Below, piece by piece: positions 23,728 to 37,191 of a stretch of DNA of 64,000 nt. Each line of letters opens with the position of its first letter. Positions within the stretch are counted from its first letter, which is position 1. Origin of the DNA: Lingula anatina. Taxonomy: Eukaryota; Brachiopoda; Lingulata; Lingulida; Lingulidae. The translations under genes were made by a program, and so were the position numbers. The stretch is from assembly GCF_001039355.2 (NCBI RefSeq), contig NW_019776135.1, forward strand, positions 492,862-556,861, written 5' to 3'. The notes under the pieces are model-generated. The model was not told where the DNA came from. It made no database searches and saw nothing but the letters and a program-made list of their open reading frames with translations.

Positions 23728-25938
23728 CCATCTCTATCTGCCTCTTTGTCACTCCCTCTCTCTCTCTCTGACACACGCGCACACTAATTTAGGCTCAATT
23801 ATAATTGGTATTGTTTAACTTCACATATATATGTATATGCATTTTACAGCCCTCTCCAAAGCCGCCACGCAGTTTCCGTCGCCTTGCCCGCTTCGTCGTT
23901 ATCTTCTTCAGAGTGTGGCGTCTGCACTCCTTCAAGATACGAACCACTGTCCAGGCCCTTACTACTTCCACGGGGAGCAATGCTAGAGACGTGGATCTCT
24001 TATTCGATAAAAGTATTTTCAAGGCAAATAAAGAGGTAATAGTATTTCACCTACCTAGTTAATGATCCAAGAAGTACACAGTGTATCCTCCGATACCCGG
24101 TGTCGCTCAGTGTTAAACTTTTTGAGCACTTTTGGTGTTGTTTTCACGTTGTTCTTGCCGCAAAATAATAATGATTATAATAATAATAGTCGACCGTTCA
24201 ATTCTGATACGACGTATGACGTATTTTCAAAGTATTTCTAATTGCATATAATCTCTGCGTTTCTGTGTTTCAATGTGTGCTTTCATGTTGTGCCTAGTGT
24301 AGTATTTTTGTGTATATATACATGTATTAAGAGAGCAGTAGTATACTGATAAAATGAATCCCAGTGTTTCAAAAACTGCTGACTTTGGGGCATTCTACGT
24401 AAGATTCTTTTAAAGTATTACAGGTAATTGAAAGATACTGTTTAAAGTAAAGAAAATTATTTTAATATGCAACGGTTTCTATTCCATTTTGATATCTGTA
24501 GATGCGTCTATCTGGTGAAACGATTCGTATTCTCAGAAAAAGACCTGTTCAGCGGACTGAGGAAGAATTGCACAATGTAGGTACACGTTATCGTGAATTT
24601 CAGATTTAACTAGAAATAAACGGATCTCATAACTATTTAAGGAAGCATAAGTATTCAGAGATTTCATCACACCCCACAGTCAACATTTTACATTTTTTTT
24701 CGAATAAATGGACGTGATGTTTTCTAGCGTGGTGTATAAAGCATGCAGGAAATCAAATCAATGAAAACATTTTTAACATATGAGGTCATTTTTGTGCCTT
24801 TCATCAGGGACTGTTAGCTGTTGATAATGTTGGCTGAAAAAATCAGTAGGTCTCTTGATACACTGACGTAAAACAAAACAAAAAAAGGAACAAAAAATGA
24901 AGAACAGTCATTTTCTTATCCAGTGTAACAAACAGAACGGTTCTGTATACGGCGATATCTATTTTTTGTAAAGTTGTATGAAAATAAAGGAAAAAGGGTC
25001 CCAAGGTAAATATACACTGTCAGTACACTGTCAGTACATCTCAGATTTTGGCTGTTTAACCTATTATTCATTCAATTCAATAATAGAAATAATGATCTGT
25101 ACGTATTGATTTTTACCAGGTAAAGGTGGCATTAATGAACTATCCCTCCATCTCCGAGTTCCCGGTGCAAATGCAGGAAATGATAGTGAGGAAGGCGTGG
25201 TACGACACGTAAGTCACTTGATGAGTCCACGGGGGTGGTCGAATTCAATTTTGATATGGAATGCTGTAAATGTCTTGATTAAAAACGGTGGGTTTACTCT
25301 GAGTAATATTTGTGTCAATTAGCAGATAAAGTAGATATAAGCAGAGGTATTAAACTCATCTGACAATTTTGTTATTAGTAAGCATAAGATACATTACATA
25401 ACATTATATATTTATGATTAATCTGTATCCTTGGTTTCTACATTTTGCGATAGGATTGACGTAGAGCGAGTTATCGTCAGGGAGGGACAGAGACCACTGT
25501 ATTTTTACTTCATCCTGTCTGGCACTGGTAGGTTTTTAAGTAATCTCTCTCTATCTCTCTGTCTCTATCATTCTCTCACACAAAAACGCACAAACAAAAA
25601 GCACGCATACAGGGGTAGAAGACACGGGTTTGAAATTGACACCTTTAATCTAGATTCCTATTTTTATTTCCATAAATGGAAACGCAGAACTAATGAATGT
25701 TTCGCCCAGCTTGACTTACTCCCCGGTATTCCACACTCACTGCATCAAACGACTATTTTCAGTTGTTAAAAAAGTAATGGACGATGAGAGAAAGCAATCC
25801 AGAACATTGGCTTTCCTTTCGAGAGGGGAAAGTTTCGGAGATCAGGACATTATCGAACAGAGACCACGTGACTGCACGATCATTGCTATGGAAACAACTG
25901 AACTCATGTGTATGTCTGCTAAGGTTAGTATTTCGCCA

Positions 25939-25975
<37 letters not shown>

Positions 25976-28900
25976 ATTTGCCATATCGTGTTGCTGCAGA
26001 TCCAAATAACCGACTCATTTTATTACGCTTGCATATTTAGGAATAGCTATCATTATTATAGATATATAATCTTTTTTTCTAGGATTTTGTTGAGATTTTC
26101 CAGTCCGGAGGTTTGAAGGATGTAAACGATCCATTCTTCCAGTAAGTTTTTGAAGCTTGTTTTTAATCTTGTACACCTAATAAGTTATATAAGTTAAATA
26201 TTTAAGTTCGTTTTAAAATAATTGGATACTATTCTTGTATGCACTTTGGAAACAAATTATTCTTTGATAATCATACACGGATAAAACTGAATTATCAATT
26301 TTACCTGCCCCGAAAAATATGCAATTTATGTTTTTTTATAGAAGTGTCAGCTGTCTGCAAGGGTGGCCCCTTCACTTGCTTGCCAACAACCCCAAAAAAG
26401 CTGTTCTCAGGTTTTTTAAGTAGGTAAAATTTAATAAAATGCAGATGCTTTGATATGCTACATGTAGTGCTTCTGATTTCCAAAGTAATCTTACTGTATT
26501 GATGTGTATAATTTAGAATTTGTATATGAATGATGCATGGATGTGTATACCCTTAATACATGCACGTACCTGTAATGTAACATTTGGAAATATTGTTAAC
26601 ATATTAAGGTCACACACAAAGATATTCTATATTTTAGGCGCGGTATGGTACTCGTCAAGGATAGCAGCTCGTCTGACTGGCTTTACATCGTAAAAACGGT
26701 AAAACCTTGCTTGGCCGCTCGTTTTCATGAATCATAATATAATGTTCGTGGTGTACGATTGTGGATGAGTTCGTGGTGGTGGGGGCGGGGGGGATCATAA
26801 GACCACCACCCGTACAGAGTCATGTTGAGTGCCACATTGGCAAGAAGGCTATGAAAGGATGTATTTATCATGCATATACCATATCGCTGTTGTTACAGTA
26901 ATGTATATCTCATTCGTTTTGTTATTCAGTCATTTTCCGAACCGTTTTAATTGTTTCGGCTTGATTTTTAAGGGAAGCTGCAAAGTACTTAAAAAGTTGA
27001 AGAAAGCACAACCAAAACTGAAAGTTCGAAGACCAAAAGGTAAACGAACTTAAAACTAGCGAATACAGGTATTTGCTTGTGGTTGTAAGTTGACTTTTAA
27101 ACGTAGGCCTACGTGCCATTTCTGTTTTGGAGAATGTTAGAGTTTTATTGCAATGTTTTAGGTTTAGTGGTAGTTCTGCTAAGTTCTGAAACTGTAAAAC
27201 TATTCTGCTTAATTATTTGTACTATAATATGCCACATTAATATTTTAGTAAAAATTCCAAAAGCAGAAAATCTAATGCCAGTAAAGCAGAACATCAATCC
27301 TAGAATCCCCCACACGGATTTGCTGGATTCGTGGTTACAGCATGAGGTGGACAAGGTCACTGCGTCACAGACCAATCAACGGGGGTTTTACAGATATGAC
27401 GAGCCAGAAATTAACGTAGGGACGCTGAGCACGTACCGGAGACCGTCTGAACTTTCTGTAGTGCGGGAAAACAGCCTAATTCCCCAGTTACCGGTACGAC
27501 ATTAAAAAATATAATAGTGGGACGTTTAACGGGCCGTATACGGGGTTTGTTTGTACTCATAAATCTTACTGTTTTCTTTGTACTTGTTGGTAGCCCGTGC
27601 TCTCATTGCCAAGACATGTTACATTCTTTTTTAATAGTGGGATTAATACCACCGTACTTTGTATTAAACGCCAAGTGAATAAAGCACTGAGAACACGAAA
27701 AGGTTGAACCAAATGAATAAAAAATGACCTACATGTATCATTATGGCATTTCTGAGCGTGGCATATAGAATGACAATCGGTTGGTTACCAGAAATTTGTC
27801 AAGGATGCCAGGCAAATTCTAATACGGTCCTTTGAACGTCATCCACTATAGTTCTTTCTGTACAGATCTGACTTATACTGAACAATGTAGGAAATATTCA
27901 CTTTCAATACACTATACCAATCTTCACGTCACCTATTGCACTCCTTATAATATTTCTGTACAGATCTCGCATATACAGTACAATGCAGTAAATATTACCA
28001 TTAATTCCACGACACTCGTAATATTGATTAGATTTTAACAGTAGATTTTTTCTTTCGACATATCTTGACATGTATTGGGGTATTGCGTTGGTATATTATT
28101 TCATTCGGGTAGCGTTTCTATCCTGCGACCAAAAGCAATGCAGTAGTTGAGACGGTAGTGTCGCTTGCACATATGCAACTCGTGTATCATTTAAATTCTC
28201 CTCAATGAAACTCAGAGCCAACGCATTTCCCCAGAGTATGTATAGTCTAGCAGCACCTTACTCTTAGATATAGAAGCGTGTGTCATTCACTGTAGCCAGC
28301 ACGTTCCGCCATGTTTTCAGCCTCCACAAATAAGCAAAGGTAAAGTTGGGGGCACAAGCGTTACCGCTGAGCACAATATCACCCCTGGGGGAGAACGCCC
28401 CGTGAACACCCAACTAGACACTCCCTGTCACGATACTTTAGATGTAGAAAATGTGTCACACGCCTCTCTAGCGGGCAGACAACTAACAGGGGACTCGCTG
28501 TCACATGCGGACAGTTGCAGTCCCGCGCTCAGCAGTGCGTCTAAAAAAATGGACAGAATTTTACCAAAGGTAGGTATTTGATTATTTGGTGACAAATGAG
28601 ATAAAGTGACCTTCTCAATTTTATTTTCATTAAAATTTTTGTTTTGCTTGTCTTGTTTAAAGTAAAGAGTGGTGTCTGTGATAAATCGTGGTTTAGGGGT
28701 TTATGCATGGGATCTCATTTTGGAGAGAGATGACCATCATTACACTGTAAACACAATTGGATCCATTTTAATGAATGATAAGGGTGAAGTTATGGGATTT
28801 TTAATGGAAATTGGAAATGCGAAAAGTCCGATTTTTACAGTATATTTCTCAACGTGTACTGTGCTTTTAAAAAACCTGTGCTTTTTNGAAAGAAACATGG

Positions 28901-30453
28901 GTCTAACATACAGCTTCAATAGGCAACGCAGTTTGTTTGGTAAATTTTTCTGGCAATTTAACAGTTTTTTTGTGAAAATTTAATTTTTCACTTATTTGCA
29001 TCTTTATTTTCTGTTCTTTGTCTGTACATTTGACAGCTTTGCTGCCTTGTTTTACGTACGTACAATCAGACATGGTGCTTTTTTCTAATTTTCTTAACAT
29101 TTTGTTCAACGATTCGTGTGAACTTATCACGTCACGGGTGTACATGAGGGCATCTTTCCATTTTTCAGGGGCCTTTTCTGACTAAAATAAACAAACCACC
29201 ACGTAATGGCCCCTCCTCTCCGAACACGACAGACCAAGCAGCGGAGCAAGCAGAGGCGGTGGATGAGGCAAATGTCGAGGCGAAGACAGGTACATGACAC
29301 CTTATTGCAGATAACGCTTTCTTGGAAAAAATGACGAATTTCATATCGCTTAAAAGTTCTACTTTTGGTGACACTTTAAATTGCTTTAATTGCGTGCAAT
29401 CTTTTGTCAACGATAACAAGAGCAAGACGCTCTTCAAATAAGGATCATCTGAAAAAATAAAACAATTAATCGTTTTTGTTTATCATAGATTTTGATGGTG
29501 AGCAACCTATGAAAAAGGTGAAGTTTACGGAGATTTTGCCCAAACATCGAAATACACACTCTGATTATGGCGCCAGGCCCAAGGATAAGGAAGACCCAGC
29601 CATGTTTGTGACAGTGAAAACTCTCACCAAAGGCACAGTATTTGTACGTGTCACCTTTTTAGCCCATTGCTTAAATTAAATTCCATCTGTCTGTATGTCT
29701 GCTTGTCTGTCTGCCTGCCTGACTGTCTGTCTGTCTGTAGATGGAAGTAGGTACATGCATATATTTCCATGGTCTGCATAAATGTCTGACTGTCAATCAG
29801 TCTTTGATTAATGACAGAGATAAAAAATACGTATTGTACGTACGTAAGCAATAACTTATTTAACTGTTGTACCTCATTACGGTTGATAGGGCCTCACTGA
29901 GTTTATCTATGGGAAGCAGACGAGCCTTAGTCTGGTCAGTAATGGCGCCGAGTGCATCATGATTGAAAAGAAGTTCTTCTCTGAGCATGCACCACAAGCT
30001 TTAATGAACAGATTGCGGGAAGAGGTAATTTTTGCTTTCATCTGATCAGTTTACAAAATGAACAACAATAATTATTTTTGATATTTACCCAGATAAGTTA
30101 GCTACTATGTTTTTCTGCCATTGTCCAGCTTTCGAAGTCTGTTTCCAGTTAAATATCCGTCTCCAAATATCTTTGGATAAAAAGAAATGTTGTTGACCAC
30201 TTTTACCTGTGACCGTTAACACTGACTGCATTAGTTGAGACAACGACCACAATCATGTTTTCAGATCTTCCCTTTCCCTGGCGATGAGGAGTTACAGCAA
30301 GGTTTGCAGACACGAGTTAGCTGGGAGGCACACAAACGGGCAGCTTTCAGCCAAACCATACGAGCAATACAAATGAAGAAGACAAATGTGCAGGACACTA
30401 GGATGAGGATGACAACGAAACATATCTCTGAACAGCAAACATTTACGTTCTGA
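21440..30453 (+). CDS. Cyclic nucleotide-binding domain protein, CNBD2-like, 16 exons, 874 residues
   Basis: Exons: 21440-22120, 23850-24035, 24502-24576, 25120-25208, 25454-25527, 25763-25923, 26083-26141, 26342-26419, 26638-26698, 26973-27039, 27249-27493, 28321-28569, 29169-29289, 29489-29643, 29890-30024, 30265-30453. All introns are GT..AG, phases agree, and the total is 2625 nt. Residues 1-227 are basic and low in structure. Residues 228-289 hold RRLARFVVIFFRVWRLHSF, typical of the CNBD2 lead-in. CNB1 (about 330-440) shows VIVREGQRPLYFYFILSGTG and a phosphate cassette FGDQDIIEQRPRDCT: Arg405 is kept but the usual FGE Glu is Asp396. CNB2 starts near 470 (RGMVLVKDSSSSDWLYIVKTG), is split by about 205 residues from exons 11-13 (no domain seen), and resumes at about 740 (VFGLTEFIYG), where the cassette Arg is lost. 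Role by family only: a cAMP-related protein studied in mammalian sperm. One other start cannot be excluded. Confidence 0.88.
23406..23591 (-). pseudogene. LINE reverse-transcriptase fragment in intron 1 of the CNBD2-like gene
   Basis: Minus-strand frame reading VIESILAYDITIWYIGTTGE and then EERKKLTNVVQDLLKL, LDDIFKDR. This fits the stretch after the reverse-transcriptase domain of CR1-like LINEs (IeSiLtygitvWyg..t..drk.Lqrvv). Short, no ends seen. Confidence 0.55.
23672..23725. repeat. TA microsatellite in intron 1 of the CNBD2-like gene
   Basis: About 27 TA units preceded by a short CA run, a few hundred bases before exon 2. Confidence 0.95.
25939..25974. repeat. Poly-T run just after exon 6 of the CNBD2-like gene
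   Basis: About 34 T bases, 16 bases after the GTTAGT donor at 25924. Confidence 0.9.
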
Positions 30454-30761
30454 ATTATTCAAAAACTGTTGTTTTTTATCAAAAAGTCTTGGGTGTATAT
30501 ATAACAAGTTGATATTCCTGGGGGATTTTTGCAGGTCATAGGGATGGAACTTTGATCTTTTACAGCATTATTTTCGTCAAATCAACACCAAAGCTAAGAG
30601 TATAGTAAGACTGTTTATCTTAATTTCACACACTCACATTCGAGTGTCTTAATACATATACATCTGTTGAAGAAGGAGCAGGTAGAGATGAAACCCTGCA
30701 ACAATTCAAGCGCACATATCCATTTTTTAATATTGGGGCCTAATTTTCTGGCGTGCCAATG

Positions 30762-30809
<48 letters not shown>

Positions 30810-33300
30810 CACACACACAGAGTTTATCACCCCACATATTGAAGGTTGTGTAACTGTGATAAAGGGACCGATACATCATGCATGTAACATTCCGGACGCA
30901 AGGAAGGTGTTGTTTATTTGCTCAAAAAATTCACCGTTGCCAAGTGACTATATTCTTTTATTTTACATTTTATTTGTTGGGGGGTGTCACGCTCTTACAT
31001 CATTCACATAAAGAGTGCAATGCGCTAATGTAATCAATTCGCGAAGCCGCTAGGTACACTATGTTCCTAGAGTGAGCACCGACCCAGGAGCATGAGGTAC
31101 CGTGTTAACATTGGCCATTTGGGGTTTAATTTCATCACGAAATGACATATCCATGTACATGCGTGCCGCAGGGCACAAACCAATGACTCTGTTGGTGTTT
31201 GCGTGAGAAACACCTGCCTCGAACGGGAACATTCACATTGTGCAGTGTTTTCAAACCATTTCTGTCGCATTATTATTGACGTGGTTAGTTGGGGCAAGAT
31301 CGTCCTCGGTTTTCGTGTACAATGTGTGCGAATAGAGCAAAAGCAAGCTGAGGTGTGCCACTGTTGGGTTGGAGCCTGATTATCATAACCGACCAATGGC
31401 GTTAATCAAACTATTTCAGAGTGAGTTTAATTCCAATGCTGAGCCCTAAAGTACAATACCACATTTGTTTGCCAGCTGATAATAAATAATGCACGCAATA
31501 ATTTCATGTTTGTGAAAATATTAACTCTTCAGTGTTAAAGATGTTTGCCTTATGACATAACACACTCAAAATCTGTATTTAGTTATGTGAACGCCCGTCA
31601 ATACCATTAGCTACAATATAAAAATCCTTTCAAAGAGGCTATTGCGTTTCTTTATAAATCAATCGGACAAAGGCTCCCGTTACATTGCTTTATCAGCTTT
31701 ACAGACTTAATTAGCACAGATAACTGTGCGTTTCTGCATTCATTTGTGCGTTAAGCATTTTCTTGTTTACACATAAGCAAAAAAACCAACTTTCTGCTCT
31801 GACAACATTACAAATGTCAACGCCATGAAAATGTTCAGTAAAATTTAACGTATGGCCTCCTTTCACAAGGGTGATATTCATCTAAATGATGTAGACTATC
31901 CTGAAAAGAAGAGTGTTGGTCAAACGTGCGCTGGGTTTGATAGGAAGACCTGATGTATCATATTTGCGGCCACCAAAATAACAATGCAATTATGTACGGC
32001 AAAATAAACATCGTAGTCAGTCATAAAACGTCATTACAGTTTGGACGTTTCTGCTATTTTATTGAGTTGTTCCTATTGGAGTACGTACCTTCTAACAAAG
32101 AACAAATTCGACGTGCGCCTTGTGTTCAACATGTAATATTTAAGTGATCTTCGTGCCAGTTGATAGGAACTTCCGGGATTGACGACATCGTCACAAGACC
32201 TGCAGCTTCGTTCTTTGAGGACTGTACATCCCTGAGTAGTGGGTATCTACTGTTCTGTCTCTGATTGATTATTGACGCACTGTGAAATCATTAATACAAC
32301 ATTGGTATAACCAGTGGCCAAAGTCCCACTTCAACTGATTACAACTGACGTCTGCTTGTCATGCTAAAAGCAAAGACATACGAATATCTTCATTAAATGC
32401 CACTGCCCACAGCAGCAAACTGTTCACATGGCTTGTAGACATCGCCTTTGCAGCTGTTTGGATCTTAGAAATTGTTTTGATCTTAAATCAAGAAACAATG
32501 ATTTGATTATGACTTCATTAAATTTATTGAATGAAAGGTAGTGACGAGCAGAACTCATAGATGTAAACTCCAAAAAATTATACACTGATTCTCAGTATAC
32601 GGGTCTAATTGACGAAAACAGAAAAGTGAAAAGTGAAGTTACAGATGTTTGGCGAATTCTTTTTTTTTTCTGAGGATCTGGTGACAGAAAGTGATAAATT
32701 TAGCTTTTTTTGTGTAAATCATGGAAAATTTTAGAATTTATGCCTTGTTAGTATGGGGAGTTTTGGCATTCAGTAACGAAGGTTTTTTTAAATGAACAGC
32801 CCTTTTGAATAATAATAATAAAAAAAAATTACACTGCACTAAAGGGGTATTATGAGATACACCTATATTTTACTGGCACACGTTGTTCCCAACGTAAAGT
32901 ATGTTTTTCACAATGCCTGGCAACTGTCAAATGTTTCGCAAATTACTCTCATGAGAATGCAGTTTTGTCGTTTTTCGTGTAAAACATTTGACTGTGCCCT
33001 GCCACCATACCGTCTAGCTTATCATGGATGTAACTGAACTGGAGATTTTATTAATGGCTATTATTACAAGGAACATCAAACAGCTAAAAATAATGACCTG
33101 CGCCAAAAGACACTAAGGCGGTTTTTTCAATTTTTTAACACCGCGAAAATAGCCGGAAATTCTAGATATTTTCTGAGACGTTCGGCATCATACTCGCTTC
33201 CTGTCAAGTTGCAAATTTTCAATAAACTAGATAGATTAGTGAATGTGACATGATGCTGCAAGCGCCAGTAACAAAGTTTTAAAGTTTAGTCCCATTTTTT
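30454..33300. other. Intergenic region between the CNBD2-like and SLC6 genes
   Basis: Contains an AC microsatellite (30767-30819) and a transposon relic on the minus strand (31067-31396). Beyond that it is AT-rich and I see no gene. Confidence 0.5.
31067..31396 (-). pseudogene. Degenerate helix-turn-helix (DUF4817-like) transposon relic
   Basis: The minus-strand frame contains IIMRQKWFENT, then SRSRQVFLTQTPTESLVCAL, then MKLNPKWPMLTRYLMLL. The order and spacing echo the helix-turn-helix head common in invertebrate transposons (t.rwv.rFeeTGSv, GRPR.vrTpEni..Vr, dLkfhPYK.q.vqeL). Resemblance is by eye and weak; it is at best a decayed fragment. Confidence 0.35.
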
Positions 33301-34747
33301 TTTTTGACAGAGCAGATAAACCTAGTAATTGTCTTTTCAGTGATTTAAGTTGCTTAACTGATGTAAGTAAAGTTCCACCAGGATAAACAATTCTTCGGTT
33401 CGCTTACTTGTAATAAAAATTTAAAAAATGTTAAATGGATCTATATATTGAGAATCAGCGATAACAATATAGGTTTGTGTCATTCACTGTTGTTAATGAA
33501 ACATGCGATTTGCATGTCTGATTAACAATAATAATTCAGAAAGTACCGCCCCTGAATTCCAAGCAAAGAAAACGGTGTAAGAATTATCATTCACACTTAT
33601 TTCACTAATTGTGCATTAGCAGAAGGGGATACCTTGGTCTGTCAAAATGCGTCCTTTAAAATTGACAGCCAATTAAGCTGTTTTTCCCTCATCTGTAAGA
33701 CATTTCATGTTTCCGGGTCTTTAAATCAAGTTTGTGGCAAAGCTGTGTAACATACGTGTCCAATTTTTTTTCATTACAAAATCGGGAAATGTGGTTTGCG
33801 TTGTTTTAAGAATCCCCATTTCTTTGTAGATAGCCCAAACTCTTTTTACATTTTATGATAATCTGGGACATTTGTTGAAATCTCCTACTACGTCCTTAGA
33901 ATGATTAAAATTTCATATCTTGTCTAACATAAGCATTTGGTCTCGAGATGAAACTGATCTAAAAGTTCAATCGGCTCAAGATAGGACGGGAAAATGATTT
34001 TATAAACACAAATCCATTATGTTTCCTGAAATTTGTTATGCCCGGTAAGCACTAAAATGTTGTGCACTAGGAATATAAGTCTTCTCTTTTCACGTTAAAT
34101 TCTCGTGCACTGAACCTTATATTCAGATATTACTAACTGGGTTTTATAAACCAGGTATCCACTAGGAGTCAGAAGTGAAGTCAAGGCCATGTGAGCATCC
34201 TGTGAAATTGAGTGGAAAGTCAAGACGCCATTGGTCTATAATCTTGTAATAAATGCTTTACTTGATCATGAGTAGCCCACAAATAATCATTTTAATTATT
34301 TCCACTCGATTCCGGAGCAACAAAACAGTTTCCAATTTTATTATCTGAGGTTTATTCTAGTGATTTCTAGCAACATCTAATACAATACATACCTTTATAC
34401 ATATCTTCCTTTTCTTGCAGTACAGTATAATTTCTTTTCATGATCTTTATATAATGTTTTAGTTTTAATCCATTCAAAATATCCCTCAGACCATCTCGTG
34501 GATTGGGGATATTTTTAGTCATGGAGCAGATAGAAAACTGAAAGAAGCAGCGACTTTACTGCAATCTCATTCGTTTTTCTGTAACAAGCTAAACTTACTC
34601 GTCCCAAAGCACCCCATGTAGACAAGTGTGTATCGTAGTCTTTTTTCTGAATTCGCCATATTTGTCACAGCATTTGACATGAACATTTCTAGTGGACATG
34701 AATTATTCCATGCCGCGTGTGTTGTGTGAGATCTTAACAAACTCTTC
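33301..34747. repeat. 1447-bp direct duplicate, first copy
   Basis: Every line checked is identical to 34749-36195 at an offset of 1448. Starts TTTTTGACAGAGCAG, ends AACAAACTCTTC, and is separated from the second copy by one N (34748). No coding features. Confidence 0.95.
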
Positions 34748-34748
34748 N

Positions 34749-36195
34749 TTTTTGACAGAGCAGATAAACCTAGTAATTGTCTTTTCAGTGATTTAAGTTG
34801 CTTAACTGATGTAAGTAAAGTTCCACCAGGATAAACAATTCTTCGGTTCGCTTACTTGTAATAAAAATTTAAAAAATGTTAAATGGATCTATATATTGAG
34901 AATCAGCGATAACAATATAGGTTTGTGTCATTCACTGTTGTTAATGAAACATGCGATTTGCATGTCTGATTAACAATAATAATTCAGAAAGTACCGCCCC
35001 TGAATTCCAAGCAAAGAAAACGGTGTAAGAATTATCATTCACACTTATTTCACTAATTGTGCATTAGCAGAAGGGGATACCTTGGTCTGTCAAAATGCGT
35101 CCTTTAAAATTGACAGCCAATTAAGCTGTTTTTCCCTCATCTGTAAGACATTTCATGTTTCCGGGTCTTTAAATCAAGTTTGTGGCAAAGCTGTGTAACA
35201 TACGTGTCCAATTTTTTTTCATTACAAAATCGGGAAATGTGGTTTGCGTTGTTTTAAGAATCCCCATTTCTTTGTAGATAGCCCAAACTCTTTTTACATT
35301 TTATGATAATCTGGGACATTTGTTGAAATCTCCTACTACGTCCTTAGAATGATTAAAATTTCATATCTTGTCTAACATAAGCATTTGGTCTCGAGATGAA
35401 ACTGATCTAAAAGTTCAATCGGCTCAAGATAGGACGGGAAAATGATTTTATAAACACAAATCCATTATGTTTCCTGAAATTTGTTATGCCCGGTAAGCAC
35501 TAAAATGTTGTGCACTAGGAATATAAGTCTTCTCTTTTCACGTTAAATTCTCGTGCACTGAACCTTATATTCAGATATTACTAACTGGGTTTTATAAACC
35601 AGGTATCCACTAGGAGTCAGAAGTGAAGTCAAGGCCATGTGAGCATCCTGTGAAATTGAGTGGAAAGTCAAGACGCCATTGGTCTATAATCTTGTAATAA
35701 ATGCTTTACTTGATCATGAGTAGCCCACAAATAATCATTTTAATTATTTCCACTCGATTCCGGAGCAACAAAACAGTTTCCAATTTTATTATCTGAGGTT
35801 TATTCTAGTGATTTCTAGCAACATCTAATACAATACATACCTTTATACATATCTTCCTTTTCTTGCAGTACAGTATAATTTCTTTTCATGATCTTTATAT
35901 AATGTTTTAGTTTTAATCCATTCAAAATATCCCTCAGACCATCTCGTGGATTGGGGATATTTTTAGTCATGGAGCAGATAGAAAACTGAAAGAAGCAGCG
36001 ACTTTACTGCAATCTCATTCGTTTTTCTGTAACAAGCTAAACTTACTCGTCCCAAAGCACCCCATGTAGACAAGTGTGTATCGTAGTCTTTTTTCTGAAT
36101 TCGCCATATTTGTCACAGCATTTGACATGAACATTTCTAGTGGACATGAATTATTCCATGCCGCGTGTGTTGTGTGAGATCTTAACAAACTCTTC
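34749..36195. repeat. 1447-bp direct duplicate, second copy
   Basis: Identical by eye to 33301-34747. Complete identity in AT-rich non-coding DNA next to a one-base N indicates two contig ends holding the same sequence. Confidence 0.95.
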
Positions 36196-37191
36196 ACCCA
36201 AATAAAATCTGATTAAACCCGAATGAACCATTTGAATGATCCTATATTGGTTTTGTATGGATTAAACTCTCACAGTGAAGGGCAGCATTCCATTTAGGAT
36301 TTTCAGCATGTTCCTCCCCCTATGGCGGCCTGGGAACCGCGCGCGCTGTGTCATGTGTAGAGAAACGAAGAACAGCATCCCGCTGCTATCATCTGTCGCT
36401 AGAAATCAATAGGATGAGAAAATCCTTCTACTGATTAGCTGTATTTTGGTTGGTATTGGACTGTTACACCACTCAGCTTTCAACGGATTAGGGCGACCTG
36501 CTGCCCAATACAAAGATAGGGTGGAACGAAAGTTTACGCTATTCGAACTTAATATATATCTTTTAAATTCTTTGAGAAAATAACCTATCGTTCTGTAGGT
36601 TGTTTATTTGTCAACCACGCTGATGACAGTGGTATTTCAAATATAAGTGGACTTGAAAAGTATGCTCAAAGAAATGCCATAGAAACTTCATAGATAAAAC
36701 GCCACTTCAATGAGAATTGTTAGGTAAAATTCGGCACCCTCTCTCCACGTCCTTGTTGAGTATAGACGCAGCATAAGTATGTGTCAGTTGCTGTAGCTGT
36801 GCGTGCTTTGTGAAGGACCACTGAAGTATCATTTCCTGAGCATGTACCCGGGAAAGAAACCAGTGCTTCAATCAAGGCATCTGGTTAACTCTGAAACTAG
36901 TGGGAGTTGTTGGGTGATGGTAATATTTTTCTAATTAGACCTCCAACTCGTGGGAGTGATAGTAAAAGAAATTGCAACCTTTGTAAAAACAGTGTACAGT
37001 TCGCCATAGTGTGTGTAGGGCATCAGCGATAGGTATATAAACACTTTTTTAAATCCCGCTTTTGGCGAGTGCTTTGCCCTAGCGCGAGACTCCAGCACCA
37101 GGGCAGCTGAGGTTATTGCGATACTCATCACCTTGGGAGCTGCCAGCTTTGAAGTTTTTTTCAGTACATCGGATACCTCCCAAGGCACAGC
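36196..37191. other. Upstream region of the SLC6 gene
   Basis: AT-rich, with no gene. A tract GAAGTTTTTTTCAG ending at 37164 is a plausible acceptor 27 bases before the start codon, so a separate 5' non-coding exon may lie upstream. The promoter cannot be placed. Confidence 0.4.

Noticed and set aside
23640-23780. CRISPR-like or other array
   Set aside because: It is a simple CA/TA/CT microsatellite cluster with no spacers, in an animal intron.
28669-28983. 104-codon frame in an intron of the CNBD2-like gene
   Set aside because: It spans an N (28887), has no recognisable domain, and no splice sites place it in the gene's frame.
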